DNA of 42,916 bases from an uncultured Lachnospiraceae bacterium. Lineage in GTDB: Bacteria; Bacillota; Clostridia; Lachnospirales; Lachnospiraceae. Below, one piece after another: positions 33,268 through 42,125 of this stretch (position 1 is its first letter; each line of letters opens with the position of its first letter). A program made the position numbers and the translations under genes. The notes below the pieces were generated by a model. The model was given only the letters and a program-made list of their open reading frames with translations, was not told where the DNA came from and searched no databases. The stretch spans positions 1-42,916 of the forward strand of contig CAJTYM010000002.1 of assembly GCA_910583835.1 (NCBI GenBank), written 5' to 3'.

Positions 33268-34015
33268 TTTTCCTATACTCTGTTCTCAACTGCTGCAACA
33301 AATCTTCCACCATAGCTTCATAGCCTGCACGGTCCCCGGATGCTTTCATCTCCTGTATCCTCTGAAGTTCCCCGGCAAGGCTGCCCTGCCCATGCTGCTG
33401 ACCCGGCTGATGTTCCTCCTTGCAGGTTAACGCCAGAAGATAAGCCTCACTGCTCTGCGACTGCTGCCCAACCTCATACGCCCGCTTATAACATTCCCCG
33501 GCGGCTTCAAACAAAAACTGCCTGGTATACAGCGTGCCAAGATTGTGCCAGACCCGCCCCTGAAAGAACATATCGCCCTCTTCCTCCAACGCCTTCTGGT
33601 ATTCTATCCATGCCTTGCGGTATTTGCCGGACTTGAGGAAGCGGTCGCCCCTCAGTTTCGCCCGCTGCGCCGGGCTGGTACTTTCCAGATTCTGGACAAT
33701 CGAAACTGCCTGGTTGATTTCCTTACGGCTGTAAAATCCCCCGGTTGCCAGAATCAGCTCCATGCAGAAGCCGCCGCTTTTTCCCTTCTCAATCCCTTCA
33801 CGGACCTGGTCTGCAAGCTTTTCCATGCCGAGTTCCCCAGACAGCCATTGGCACAACGCCTCATGATAGAAGCTTTCCTCCACGGAGTCGGCATTATGGT
33901 ATAGATAATAACACAGTTCCTCTAAGGAATACAAGCTTACGCTGGAATTTATAATCAGAGGCTTATCCGCCAGCTTTCCTTCACATACCCACATTCTGCC
34001 CATATTTTTCTCCAT
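33260..34015 (-). CDS. TPR-like helical protein of the same operon
   Basis: This is up to 251 residues. ATG 34015 has no clear ribosome site, whereas ATG 34003 has GGAGA at good spacing and may be the true start. The N-terminus (WVCEGKLADKPLIINSSVSL) is beta-rich. The middle and end hold TPR-like helix pairs, for example RGDRFLKSGKYRKAWIEYQK and WHNLGTLYTRQFLFEAAGEC. It lies 24 bases after the actin-fold gene stop. A role as an adaptor for its neighbours is inferred. Confidence 0.7.
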   Translation of the reverse strand: MEKNMGRMWVCEGKLADKPLIINSSVSLYSLEELCYYLYHNADSVEESFYHEALCQWLSGELGMEKLADQVREGIEKGKSGGFCMELILATGGFYSRKEINQAVSIVQNLESTSPAQRAKLRGDRFLKSGKYRKAWIEYQKALEEEGDMFFQGRVWHNLGTLYTRQFLFEAAGECYKRAYEVGQQSQSSEAYLLALTCKEEHQPGQQHGQGSLAGELQRIQEMKASGDRAGYEAMVEDLLQQLRTEYRKSE

Positions 34016-34039
34016 TCTGCATCTCAGATATATTTGCCG

Positions 34040-35275
34040 TTATAATTCAAAAGACCACTCCTGCCCTCTGGATGGGCACATCTGCCCCCAGCCCAAATCC
34101 TGCACTTTCAGCAGGAGTTTCTCATCCTTGCCGCCACAAATGTGCAGCAGCAGCCTGTTGCGCTCCTGCCCGGAAACCTCAAGCCCTGTCAGTTCCAGGC
34201 TCTCAATCCGCGCCTCCTTGCTCCCGGGCTCCTGCAGCCAGATTTCCAGCATTGGCCCGCCCTCCAGCAAGATACGCAGTTCCTTATCAACCTGATGGCG
34301 GTTGCTGCCCGCCTCCACCAACGTATAGAAGAATTCCACCTCTCCCCGGACTGCCCCCAGCATAATGTTCTGCCTGACCTTGTAGTCGCCGAAATATACG
34401 GTCTTCGCCTCGTCCTTATGTTCCTGCAGAAGCCCGGCATAACAGGCGCCTTTGGTGTAGAGGTTCTTGCCCTGGAATGCCCTGCGGTTGCGGCAGATTA
34501 ATTGCAGGGAATCCTTCATCCAGTCTCCCTCGAACCCGGAACCGATAAGGTAAGCTGCCGTCACTATCCTGCCCGCCAGCACCGCTTTCACCATCCCGGC
34601 AAACTTCATGTCACGCTGCTCATGGTTTTCCGGCAGCTTGCCCAAAAATGCCTCGCCTACCTCCACAACCATCGGTTCCGTCTTGCGGTTGCAGGAAAGC
34701 AGACGGCAGTATACTCCATTCCCCTCCTCCTCCAGCAATAACACCTGCTGGTTCCACAAGGACGGCTCCTGAGATACGACATAGGCATAAAAACTCTCCC
34801 GATGGTCCTGAATCTGTATCTGCTTTTCCGTAAATCCCAGTTTCTTTGCAAAACGCTGCAGAAAATCTACGGCTTCTTCCGTCACCTTTTCCAGGGAAAA
34901 GACGCACTTAGTGACTGCCGCAATCCCCTCAGCCGGCAGCGCCAGGCGCAGCAGTTTGCGGAAAAACACGCCCAGCAAATCTTCCGCCGCATACTCGCGG
35001 TCCAAGGTGACAGTCTCTTTCCGAAACGCACGTTTTAGCAGGTCCGCGGCATAATATCCTTCCCCGGACTCTGCCAGCCGCCTGCCCTCCTCGCCAAAGC
35101 ACCACTGACCGCTCTGTTTGCGCTTACAGATTGCCGTGGGAATCAGATACATTTCTGATCCTGCCAGCGTACTCTTCGTCTCCGGCTCTGCAAGCCCGGC
35201 ATGGTAACAGCTAATCTGCATCCATTGCCGCCCTGCTTCTATTCCAATATACCATTCCTCTTTTGTCGGTCTCAT
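34040..35275 (-). CDS. Actin/Hsp70-fold protein (DUF5716-like)
   Basis: This is a 411-residue protein. The ATG at 35275 follows GGAGG by five bases; the in-frame ATG at 35287 lies upstream of that site. The N-terminus, EEWYIGIEAGRQWMQISCYH, resembles the first phosphate-loop hairpin of Hsp70/actin-like ATPases, and KCVFSLEKVTEEAVDFLQRF plus VLLLEEEGNGVYCRLL fit the following lobes. The C-terminal part is beta-rich, like a substrate-binding domain. I recognise it as the DUF5716 type found beside DUF5717 in Lachnospiraceae. It has no membrane segment. A chaperone or scaffold role is inferred from fold only. Confidence 0.75.
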   Translation of the reverse strand: MRPTKEEWYIGIEAGRQWMQISCYHAGLAEPETKSTLAGSEMYLIPTAICKRKQSGQWCFGEEGRRLAESGEGYYAADLLKRAFRKETVTLDREYAAEDLLGVFFRKLLRLALPAEGIAAVTKCVFSLEKVTEEAVDFLQRFAKKLGFTEKQIQIQDHRESFYAYVVSQEPSLWNQQVLLLEEEGNGVYCRLLSCNRKTEPMVVEVGEAFLGKLPENHEQRDMKFAGMVKAVLAGRIVTAAYLIGSGFEGDWMKDSLQLICRNRRAFQGKNLYTKGACYAGLLQEHKDEAKTVYFGDYKVRQNIMLGAVRGEVEFFYTLVEAGSNRHQVDKELRILLEGGPMLEIWLQEPGSKEARIESLELTGLEVSGQERNRLLLHICGGKDEKLLLKVQDLGWGQMCPSRGQEWSFEL

Positions 35276-35314
35276 TTCTACCTCCATGGCAAATCACAGC
35301 TTATTTTTATGTGG

Positions 35315-38300
35315 CTACAGCAGCGTAAATTCCTGATTCACCATCTCATCCATCAATCCGTATGTCTCCATCTGCTTGTGCAGCGTAGCCTCATCCTTCA
35401 TCTGCCATGCCGCCATCATATCATCTATGAGAACCGGACGGCTCTCCTCGCCGCCGCCATCCAGACGCTGTTTTTCAATCTGCCCGCTCTCAGTTACTTT
35501 ATATTCCCCATCTATCTCCTCTTTGATATAATAGGGGATATTTTCTTCATAAAACAGAATAAACTCTTTGGCAAAAATCCCCTCGTACATCTGCTTCATT
35601 TCGCATTCCAGATATTTGGTATAGCCCACGGGAAGGTAGTTGATAAAGACTTTTGCCTGCGGCGTGGTGCGGTATTCCACTACAGCACGGTCGTGGAACA
35701 TATATTTCTCCTGTATTTTCCTGGGAAAAGACTGGAAAAATGCAAAACAGCATTCCTCTTTCACCAGTTCCTCCAGAATGGGCGTTGCCAGTTCCCATTT
35801 ATCCTCCGTAACCTCTTGCTCCTGGGCGCACCACTTCAAGAATGCCAGCCTGCAGACACGGTTCAGTTGATGGCCCCGGCGCAGCAGATTTGCAATCCGC
35901 TCAAACACATAGGTTTCCACCACGGCATCGCGGACCAGGTACAGATGCGCCATCTGGCTCACATAGGCCAAAATCACCCTATCTTTGCCCAGGTTCTTCA
36001 CATAGCTCTCAAATACCTGCGCAAGCATGGCTGAGAAATCCCCGGTATACAGGTAACGGCGCAGACAGCGCTCCTCCAATTCATAAGTGTCCAATTCAAA
36101 TCCGCGCGCGGAATCCCAAAGTTTTAACATCTCACCCAGGCTTCCCTCAAAATAGCGGATAAGATACAGCAGAATCCGCTCATTGTATTTCCCCTTAAGA
36201 AATGCTTCCCGACAGAGCCCCAGCACGAAACTGTCTGACTCTTCCACTTCCTCCTGCTCCAATTCATCCATTTGGTGGCAGATGACATACACCAGCTTAG
36301 AGGGAGAAATATACTCAATGCCATAACGGACGAGAAGCTCATATACACGCCGGTAATGACGTCTTGCCACCAGAAGCCGCATAATCTTCTCCCGCTCCCT
36401 GCTGCCGAGATTATCAAAGGAAAGATTCAGCAGAAATTCATCCAACGCCTCACCAGTATAATTATCGTAATAATAGGCGACCATCTGCGGGCGCAGTTCC
36501 TGGCGGTACGCATCGCTGACTGCCGGTAAATCCACCATCATGCGCAGGTATCCAAGGTCTTCCTCCTCGAAGGTCTGCCAGATTTTCTTCTTATCGAAAT
36601 ATTTCAGCAGATACGGCAGCTTATCAGGCGCGCACGCGATGCCACGCGCTAAGAATTCCTCGCTGTCCAAAAGCGGCGTTACCTTCACCTCACCATCCGG
36701 CACAAAACGTCTGCCCTTGGCATCTTCCAATAATATCTGATAGGCGCTTCCGTAAATCTGCACATAGGCCTTGCCATGGACAATGGGCGCTACCTGCTCT
36801 TCCTTGAGGCAATGCTGGCAAAGAACTACATTGCGGGCATGGGGATTATCGCACAATACCTCACACGCAAAGAGCGCCTTCGCCATATGCCCCGCCCACT
36901 CGGGCGTCAAAAGTTCCGGCTTTAGGACCTCTTTGTAAACTGTGGCAAGCGCGCGGTCAATCCTGCCGCCTTTCAGCTGCTTTAAGGCAAATTCATGGAT
37001 GTTCCTGCTGTAATGAGGCCATACATTCTTCCACTGGGACTTATTCTCAATCATCGCCTGATATAGCAAGGATTCCGCTTCACCGCCGAAATTGCTGTAA
37101 GACTGAAAATACAGAACGATCTGCCTGGGCAGCTTTGCCATCTGTTCCTTATTGGCAGAACGCACCCAGGCTTCATGCAGGCCGGCAATCCGCAATTCCT
37201 GCGCCACGCCCAGCTGGTACCATTGCCAATAATCTTTGCCATAGCGCTGCCCCTTGATACAATAGCTGCATACTGCCTGCAAAGATTCCCGACCTGGATT
37301 TGCCTCATAACAGGCACAGAGGATCTGATACCAGATGGGCTGATAGACCGGGATGTCCGGCAGCATTCTTACAACCTGCTCCGCCAGCCCCCTGGTCAAT
37401 GCCTGATGCTTGACTGCAAAATTGAGTATTTTCTTCTCGAAATCCGTGATGCGGTTCAGCAGGTAAGGCTCCTTCTCCAATATCCGCAGAGCCTCCAGAT
37501 ACAGCAGTACGCTCTCATTGCCCTCCCGAATATACCCGACCACGGTCTCCAGCTTCCTTCCCTTGCTGTAATTGAGGTCCTCATCCAGGAACAGCAGTAT
37601 CCACAGCAGCAGCGATTCTTCTCGGTTCTTATGAAAAATCTTGCGGATTTTGCCAGTACAGCGGTTGACATAACCCGTCTCTGGGTCCCTGAGGGTCCGC
37701 AGGTACAGATAATACGCATACAGGGGCGTCTCCTTGTCTATTTTGTTGCGCGGAAATGAATCCAGCACCCATTCTGCCTCCTGCCGCTGCTGGTTGGCAA
37801 AATACACCTGTGCTTTCGCCAGCAGATACCAGTGATTGCCCGGCAGCAGCTCCTGCAGTTCTGCCAAAATCTTCAAAGACTGCTTCGCCCATGTGCCCGT
37901 GCCTGTCTTGTGTGTGCCAAAGTTCAGGTAAGATTGGGCAAGCTGAAACTGTTTTTTCTGGATTTCCCAGACCGGATGCTCCTGCAGTATGGATTCTCTG
38001 GTAACGCAGACAGTAACCTCCTCTTTCTGGAACGGCGTCTGCAAGGTTATCCTGCCAAAATTCTTGCCGGCATGGAGAATATTCACATCAATCAGGTATT
38101 CCAACGTTCCGTGGCTGCCGACAAAATCTTCATCCGTCATACGCGTCTTGGCGGGCTTGAGCAGTTCCCCGTCGGAAGATACCTCAATCGCAAGATGCCC
38201 CCATTCCTCTTTGTGCAGCACAATCTGCTGCTTCTGGGTCTCTGATACGCCATAGAACTCCCGCTTCGCTTCTTCCACCGTGAACCGCACCCGCTGCTTC

Positions 38301-38860
38301 TTACGGGAGGCAATCAGAAATTCCTCCACCTGCGCCCGCGTACACGGCCTGCGGCACAGCCCACGGAAAATCAAATGCTCCTCGCTCTCCCTGGGCGTAA
38401 AAATTGCCGCAAACCTGGGCTGTGAAAACGTCTTTACCGCCTCATCATAGGAGATACGCGCCAGATTGGCAAATTCAAAGCTGCTCTTTATCTTCCCCTG
38501 GGAACTGGTGGGGTAATCCTTGCAGACAGATACCGAAAAAGGCAGCACATATTCTCCCTGGCTGCTGATGATATGGAACTCCCCGCTGTGGGTATCCCCA
38601 GCCAGAAGCCCCTCGCTGTGAAATTCAAATTCCAGCTTTGCCGTTGTCCCCTGAAATTCTTCCTGCAGGCACTTCATCCTCAGGCTGGTGGCACAGACCT
38701 TACCCGCTATGGGGATGCTCTCACTGCTCTTTATCGTAAACTCGCCGCTATAGACCGCGCCCTCCAACATCTCAATTTCTAATTTCTCCGGGATACATTG
38801 CAACAGAGAAACTTCACGGTAACATTTCCCTGCTGCCAACTCTTCTATTTTCTTCTGCAA
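35315..38860 (-). CDS. DUF5717-like large protein, first gene of the operon
   Basis: This is an 1181-residue protein with a TTG start preceded by AGGTGA. The first 330 residues are beta-rich with repeated immunoglobulin-like strands (YSGEFTIKSSESIPIAGKV; HSGEFHIISSQGEYVLPFSV). The remaining 850 residues are helical solenoid, with TPR-like helix pairs throughout. A small CxxC-type pair occurs in VLCQHCLKEE. There are no transmembrane segments and no signal peptide. The size and pairing with the actin/Hsp70-fold gene (39-base gap) match DUF5717. The protein could be a large assembly platform; no enzymatic motif was found. Confidence 0.75.
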   Translation of the reverse strand: MQKKIEELAAGKCYREVSLLQCIPEKLEIEMLEGAVYSGEFTIKSSESIPIAGKVCATSLRMKCLQEEFQGTTAKLEFEFHSEGLLAGDTHSGEFHIISSQGEYVLPFSVSVCKDYPTSSQGKIKSSFEFANLARISYDEAVKTFSQPRFAAIFTPRESEEHLIFRGLCRRPCTRAQVEEFLIASRKKQRVRFTVEEAKREFYGVSETQKQQIVLHKEEWGHLAIEVSSDGELLKPAKTRMTDEDFVGSHGTLEYLIDVNILHAGKNFGRITLQTPFQKEEVTVCVTRESILQEHPVWEIQKKQFQLAQSYLNFGTHKTGTGTWAKQSLKILAELQELLPGNHWYLLAKAQVYFANQQRQEAEWVLDSFPRNKIDKETPLYAYYLYLRTLRDPETGYVNRCTGKIRKIFHKNREESLLLWILLFLDEDLNYSKGRKLETVVGYIREGNESVLLYLEALRILEKEPYLLNRITDFEKKILNFAVKHQALTRGLAEQVVRMLPDIPVYQPIWYQILCACYEANPGRESLQAVCSYCIKGQRYGKDYWQWYQLGVAQELRIAGLHEAWVRSANKEQMAKLPRQIVLYFQSYSNFGGEAESLLYQAMIENKSQWKNVWPHYSRNIHEFALKQLKGGRIDRALATVYKEVLKPELLTPEWAGHMAKALFACEVLCDNPHARNVVLCQHCLKEEQVAPIVHGKAYVQIYGSAYQILLEDAKGRRFVPDGEVKVTPLLDSEEFLARGIACAPDKLPYLLKYFDKKKIWQTFEEEDLGYLRMMVDLPAVSDAYRQELRPQMVAYYYDNYTGEALDEFLLNLSFDNLGSREREKIMRLLVARRHYRRVYELLVRYGIEYISPSKLVYVICHQMDELEQEEVEESDSFVLGLCREAFLKGKYNERILLYLIRYFEGSLGEMLKLWDSARGFELDTYELEERCLRRYLYTGDFSAMLAQVFESYVKNLGKDRVILAYVSQMAHLYLVRDAVVETYVFERIANLLRRGHQLNRVCRLAFLKWCAQEQEVTEDKWELATPILEELVKEECCFAFFQSFPRKIQEKYMFHDRAVVEYRTTPQAKVFINYLPVGYTKYLECEMKQMYEGIFAKEFILFYEENIPYYIKEEIDGEYKVTESGQIEKQRLDGGGEESRPVLIDDMMAAWQMKDEATLHKQMETYGLMDEMVNQEFTLL

Positions 38861-38872
38861 ATCGTCACCTGC

Positions 38873-38900
38873 TTGCTTTTTTATCGTGATTCGTTATAAT
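38873..38900 (+). promoter_or_regulatory. Promoter of the CobD-like aminotransferase gene
   Basis: TTGCTT (38873-38878) and consensus TATAAT (38895-38900) are separated by 16 bp, 64 bases before the ATG. The region is shared with the divergent DUF5717-like gene. Confidence 0.65.
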
Positions 38901-38964
38901 GGAAACAGTTGGTTTTATTATAAACGATTTAAATGCCTGTGTAAAGAAACGGAGGGGATTTTTG

Positions 38965-40062
38965 ATGATTCAGCACAAAGACCATTTTCACGGAAGTGAC
39001 TTAGAAAAAATCGAACAGATTTATGGGATTAAGAAGGAAGAGATTACCAGCTTCAGCGCCAATGTCAATCCGCTGGGCATTTCTCCGCTGCTGCGGGAAG
39101 AACTGGCAAACCATATTGACGATATCACCGCCTATCCAGACAGGGAATATACCTCCCTGCGCAAATGTATCGCCGAATATACAGATACCGATTATGAAAA
39201 TATCATTATGGGCAACGGCTCCACCGAGCTGATTTCCCTGTTCATCCAGATTGAACGCCCGCAGAAAGCGTTGATTATCGGTCCCACCTACTCGGAATAT
39301 GAGCGCGAAATTGCCCTGGGCGGCGGGACATGCCTGTATTACCCCCTGAAGGAGGAGCAGGACTTTGCTTTCGATGCGCAGGATTTTACCTCCCACCTCA
39401 ATGAGAGCATTGACCTTGTCGTTATCTGCAATCCCAACAATCCGACCTCGGGAGCCATCCTGCGCCGCACCATGCGCAAAATCTTAGACGTCTGCAAACA
39501 GAACGATATCTTCGTGATGGTGGACGAGACCTATGTGGAATTTGCTGATAATTATCAGGAAATCACTTCGGTTCCGCTGACCGCATATTACAACAATATC
39601 GTCATCCTGCGGGGAACGTCCAAATTCTTCGCCTGCCCCGGTCTGCGCCTGGGCTATGCCGTCACCGGGAACCGCGACCTGATGAAAGAAATCAACACGA
39701 AGAAGAACCCCTGGACCATCAACTCCCTGGCTGCAATTTCAGGTGAGATTATGTTCCGGGATTCCTCCTACATTGCGCGTACCCGCTCTCTGATTTCGCG
39801 GGAACGCAGCCGAATCTTTGACTTGGTAACAGCCGATGACAGGTTCAAGGCATATCCGCCCAGCGCAAACTTCATGCTGGTGCGCCTTCTCGATAATACG
39901 CTTTCCTCCGGGTTGCTGTTCGACCAGATGATCCGGCAGAAGATGATGATTCGCGATTGTTCCACATTTCCGTTTCTAGACAATAAATACATCCGTTTTT
40001 GCTTCATGATGCCGGAAATGAACGATAAGCTCCTCTCCTGCCTGTTTAAAAGAAATAATTGA
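38965..40062 (+). CDS. PLP-dependent aminotransferase, histidinol-phosphate / threonine-phosphate decarboxylase (CobD-like)
   Basis: This is a 365-residue protein; GGAGGGG lies seven bases before the ATG at 38965. The N-terminus HFHGSDLEKIEQIYG and FSANVNPLGISPLL are typical of CobD-like enzymes (usual HGGD...FSANINPLG). The PLP sites are NPNNPTSG, DETYVEFAD and SKFFACPGLRLGY, with the Schiff-base Lys in GTSKFF. The C-terminal Arg region reads NKYIRFCFMMPEMND. It belongs to fold type I class II. CobD makes aminopropanol phosphate for cobamide, while HisC acts in histidine synthesis; no cobamide or his genes lie nearby, so the substrate is unsettled. Confidence 0.9.
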   Translation: MIQHKDHFHGSDLEKIEQIYGIKKEEITSFSANVNPLGISPLLREELANHIDDITAYPDREYTSLRKCIAEYTDTDYENIIMGNGSTELISLFIQIERPQKALIIGPTYSEYEREIALGGGTCLYYPLKEEQDFAFDAQDFTSHLNESIDLVVICNPNNPTSGAILRRTMRKILDVCKQNDIFVMVDETYVEFADNYQEITSVPLTAYYNNIVILRGTSKFFACPGLRLGYAVTGNRDLMKEINTKKNPWTINSLAAISGEIMFRDSSYIARTRSLISRERSRIFDLVTADDRFKAYPPSANFMLVRLLDNTLSSGLLFDQMIRQKMMIRDCSTFPFLDNKYIRFCFMMPEMNDKLLSCLFKRNN

Positions 40063-40135
40063 GAATCAGATTCACCACCGCGATGATGATAAAACTGATA
40101 ATAATCGTTATGCAGCCCCTCAAAAATTGCTTCAT
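40046..40135 (-). CDS. 29-aa single-span membrane peptide
   Basis: The ORF reads MKQFLRGC followed by a strongly hydrophobic helix (ITIIISFIIIAVVNLILNYF) and stops. GGAGAGG, embedded in the last codons of the upstream secreted-protein gene, sits nine bases before the ATG, a convincing ribosome site; the intergenic gap is three bases. It overlaps the 3' end of the convergent aminotransferase gene by 17 bases. Its size and shape match small membrane regulators or type I toxin-like peptides. Its function is unknown. Confidence 0.6.
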   Translation of the reverse strand: MKQFLRGCITIIISFIIIAVVNLILNYFF

Positions 40136-40138
40136 ACG

Positions 40139-40594
40139 TTAATACCTCTCCGCTACGCTCTTATATGTAAGGTTTTCGCCGCCAACATCAAAGATGGCGT
40201 AGGTACGATACTCTCCTCTTTTGGTTAGGGTAAAGTCTTCCGCCAGGGTTTTGCAGCCGTTAGTGCTAGATCCAACCCAGGATACCTTGGTCCTCCAGGT
40301 GCCATTGTCGTTATATTGCAGACGCATGGTCACGGTCACGCGGCAGACCTTTTTCGCCATTGCGCTGGCATAAACATGGGCATTGTTCCCACTGATGGCA
40401 ATATCCGCGGTAATTGATGACGTATTAATGTACTGTGGGTCGATGCCGCTGTCATCCCTCTTCACTGCCCTCGCCTTCCGCGCCACATCCGGCGTCACCT
40501 CCTGCGCGGAAGCATAGCTGCCGGCAGGAAGCGCTACCAGAATCGTAAGCAAGGTCAGCGCTGCCAGCAGTCTTTGTCTCCATCTCTGTCTCAT
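40139..40594 (-). CDS. Secreted protein with signal peptide (family not recognised)
   Basis: This is a 151-residue protein; AAAGGAG precedes the ATG. A typical Sec signal peptide (RQRLLAALTLLTILVALPAG) ends near SYASA. The mature part is beta-rich with ADIAISGNNAHVYASAMAK and GEYRTYAIFDVGGENLTY, resembling small exported beta-sandwich proteins. It contains two Cys (CRVTV and NGCKT) that could pair. It is transcribed from the element at 40639-40680 and is followed three bases later by the 29-aa membrane peptide gene. Confidence 0.8.
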   Translation of the reverse strand: MRQRWRQRLLAALTLLTILVALPAGSYASAQEVTPDVARKARAVKRDDSGIDPQYINTSSITADIAISGNNAHVYASAMAKKVCRVTVTMRLQYNDNGTWRTKVSWVGSSTNGCKTLAEDFTLTKRGEYRTYAIFDVGGENLTYKSVAERY

Positions 40595-40638
40595 CTTTTG
40601 TTCTCCTTTCCAAACTGTTTCTGCGAGTAAGATTTTTA

Positions 40639-40680
40639 CCCTCTATAATAGTAACAATCCAGCAAGGCGAAACATGACAC
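40639..40680 (-). promoter_or_regulatory. 42-bp promoter-like element, copy A
   Basis: Minus strand: GTGTCATGTTT, ten variable bases, then GATTGTTACTATTATAGAGGG. The last segment is here broken for reading as GATTGTTACTAT plus TATAGAGGG. The GTCATG and GTTACT blocks are 17 bases apart, an ECF-type -35/-10 spacing. It ends 44 bases before the secreted-protein ATG. The copies at 41991, 42085 and 42350 share the layout. Confidence 0.7.
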
Positions 40681-40928
40681 TTTTTGTCGAAATTTTTTAT
40701 TTTTTTCATTGATTGCAATTCATTCCCCGGGAAACAGCACTGCAGAGCGTTCAAATTTACTTCTTGCATATGTTCCGACAGCATGGCAGATAAGCCGCAT
40801 AACGACACCATAGCGTTAAATGGCAGCTTCTGGCATGGCTGTAGGTTGTGATTTTGCATAGTTGCTTGCATTTAAGTTACAAAAGGCGGGACTAAGCCCA
40901 AATAACAATGGGCACTATGGGGCAGGCT
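40681..40928. other. Intergenic region, no gene seen
   Basis: No ORF with a ribosome site was found. Short GC-rich arms near 40890-40925 (GCCC around a ten-base loop, then GGGC) lie just past the DUF4367-like stop and may form a weak terminator on the minus strand, but there is no clear T-run. The rest is unexplained. Confidence 0.35.
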
Positions 40929-41948
40929 TTACTCTGCTATCTGCAAGCCCTCCGCCATAGCCAGAAACTCTTCTTTGGAAAGATTGCCAGTAAATATTAG
41001 CATATACTCTGCATTGGAAAGAATGAAGTTATCATTATCGGAATCTTTGACATAATAGCCCTCAAACTCGCCCACCTTGACCTGTTCCATGTCTTTCCTG
41101 TTGGCAGTTATGTTTCCTAAATTTTTATTATCCTTCATACTCTGTCTAAAAGTAAATGTATCTTCCTCTTCATTAACATAATACAAATAATATATTCCAA
41201 TACTCTCGTCAAATAACTCTTCCACCAACTGATACCCCTCAGGTATCTGTGTCAACTCATATTTCTGAAATGCCTCGTCTGAACGTTTTGACCCCTTTTC
41301 TCTATTTTCTATCTCCACATAATCTCCATGCTGCTCCATCCAACTGTCATGCAGCCAGACAATAATCGGATTCGTGCCGCTGACTGTCGCGCCAAACAGG
41401 CACACCATCAATACGACCATGGCAAGGACTGCCCTCCGGGAGCGGATGGGGCGCAGCAATGCCAACATGGAAAATTCCCGCTTGTCCTTCTTCTCTGCCT
41501 TGTCTGCCATCTTCCCTGTGCGCAAAATTTCTTCCATGGAATGCTCGAACTGCGGCGAAAACTGATGCTTGGGGAATTCCTTAGGGCGTTTCTCGTACTC
41601 CTGTTCTACCATCTGCGAGAAAGCTGCTTTCAATAGTTTGTCCATCTCGTCACTGTCCGTGCTCTCCATTGCATCCGCATTGTCCACGTTATCCATATCA
41701 TCCTTGGATTCCAGAATTTCCTTATCCTCCATATCTCCCTTGGATTCCAGGATTTCCTTATCCTCCATATCTCCCTTGGATTCCAGGATTTCCTTATTCT
41801 CCATATCATCCTTGGATTCCAGAATTTCCTTATTCTCCATATCATCCTTGAATTCCAAAATTTCCTTATTCTCCATATTATTTTTAGCTTCCATGCTTTC
41901 CTTGTTCTTCGTACCATCCATGGTATCCGAGCTGCCCATGTTCTTCAT
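40929..41948 (-). CDS. DUF4367-like membrane protein (anti-sigma-like) with 12-aa tandem repeats
   Basis: This is a 339-residue protein from ATG 41948. AAGGAGG lies 11 bases upstream; the longer open frame to 42014 runs into promoter element B and is discounted. The N-terminus is cytoplasmic and acidic, with five 12-residue repeats (MENKEILESKDD type). A conserved segment follows (DKLLKAAFSQMVEQEYEKRP), then one membrane helix (RAVLAMVVLMVCLFGATVSG) and an extracytoplasmic beta domain (DUF4367-like; TQIPEGYQLVEELFDES, GYYVKDSDNDNFIL). Anti-sigma factors in Clostridia often take this shape. No sigma gene is in the window, but the ECF-type element B drives this gene. Confidence 0.8.
   Translation of the reverse strand: MKNMGSSDTMDGTKNKESMEAKNNMENKEILEFKDDMENKEILESKDDMENKEILESKGDMEDKEILESKGDMEDKEILESKDDMDNVDNADAMESTDSDEMDKLLKAAFSQMVEQEYEKRPKEFPKHQFSPQFEHSMEEILRTGKMADKAEKKDKREFSMLALLRPIRSRRAVLAMVVLMVCLFGATVSGTNPIIVWLHDSWMEQHGDYVEIENREKGSKRSDEAFQKYELTQIPEGYQLVEELFDESIGIYYLYYVNEEEDTFTFRQSMKDNKNLGNITANRKDMEQVKVGEFEGYYVKDSDNDNFILSNAEYMLIFTGNLSKEEFLAMAEGLQIAE
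41697..41876 (-). repeat. Five tandem 36-bp repeats in the DUF4367-like gene
   Basis: Five in-frame 36-bp units encode MENKEILE[FS]K[DG]D with only a few substitutions. The units are nearly identical, so copy number is likely to vary between strains. They lie in the cytoplasmic tail and are highly charged. Confidence 0.9.
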
Positions 41949-41990
41949 GCCGTTCACGTCCTCCTTATTCTTGATATTTGCCCATCTTCT

Positions 41991-42032
41991 CCCCTTATCA
42001 TAGTAACAATCCAAGTGTCACAAACATGACGC
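41991..42032 (-). promoter_or_regulatory. 42-bp promoter-like element, copy B
   Basis: Minus strand: GCGTCATGTTT, ten variable bases, GATTGTTACTAT, then GATAAGGGG. Spacing is identical to copy A. It ends 42 bases before the DUF4367-like ATG. Confidence 0.7.
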
Positions 42033-42084
42033 TTTTGGCGAAAAAAATTTCAAAAATAATCATTTCTATCTTTTCCCCAAAAAA

Positions 42085-42125
42085 ACATCTGTTTTGACCC
42101 CTTATATTGTTACTATTTATAGGCA
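42085..42125 (+). promoter_or_regulatory. Promoter-like element, degenerate copy D
   Basis: Plus strand: TGTTT, ten variable bases, T, then ATTGTTACTATTTATAGG. The downstream half matches copies A-C, while the upstream GTCA block is lost. It is divergent from copy B. No ORF follows for at least 100 bases. Confidence 0.5.

Noticed and set aside
40452..40871. 139-aa minus-strand ORF upstream of the secreted protein
   Set aside because: Runs through the promoter element and signal-peptide region in another frame; no ribosome site.
41569..42003. 144-aa plus-strand repeat ORF and a 95-aa minus-strand out-of-frame repeat ORF
   Set aside because: Both are shadows of the 36-bp repeats in the DUF4367-like gene; the membrane helix and DUF4367-type domain are in the other frame.
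41949..42014. TTG-initiated N-terminal extension of the DUF4367-like protein
   Set aside because: The extra codons lie within promoter element B, so that region should be upstream of the transcript start.
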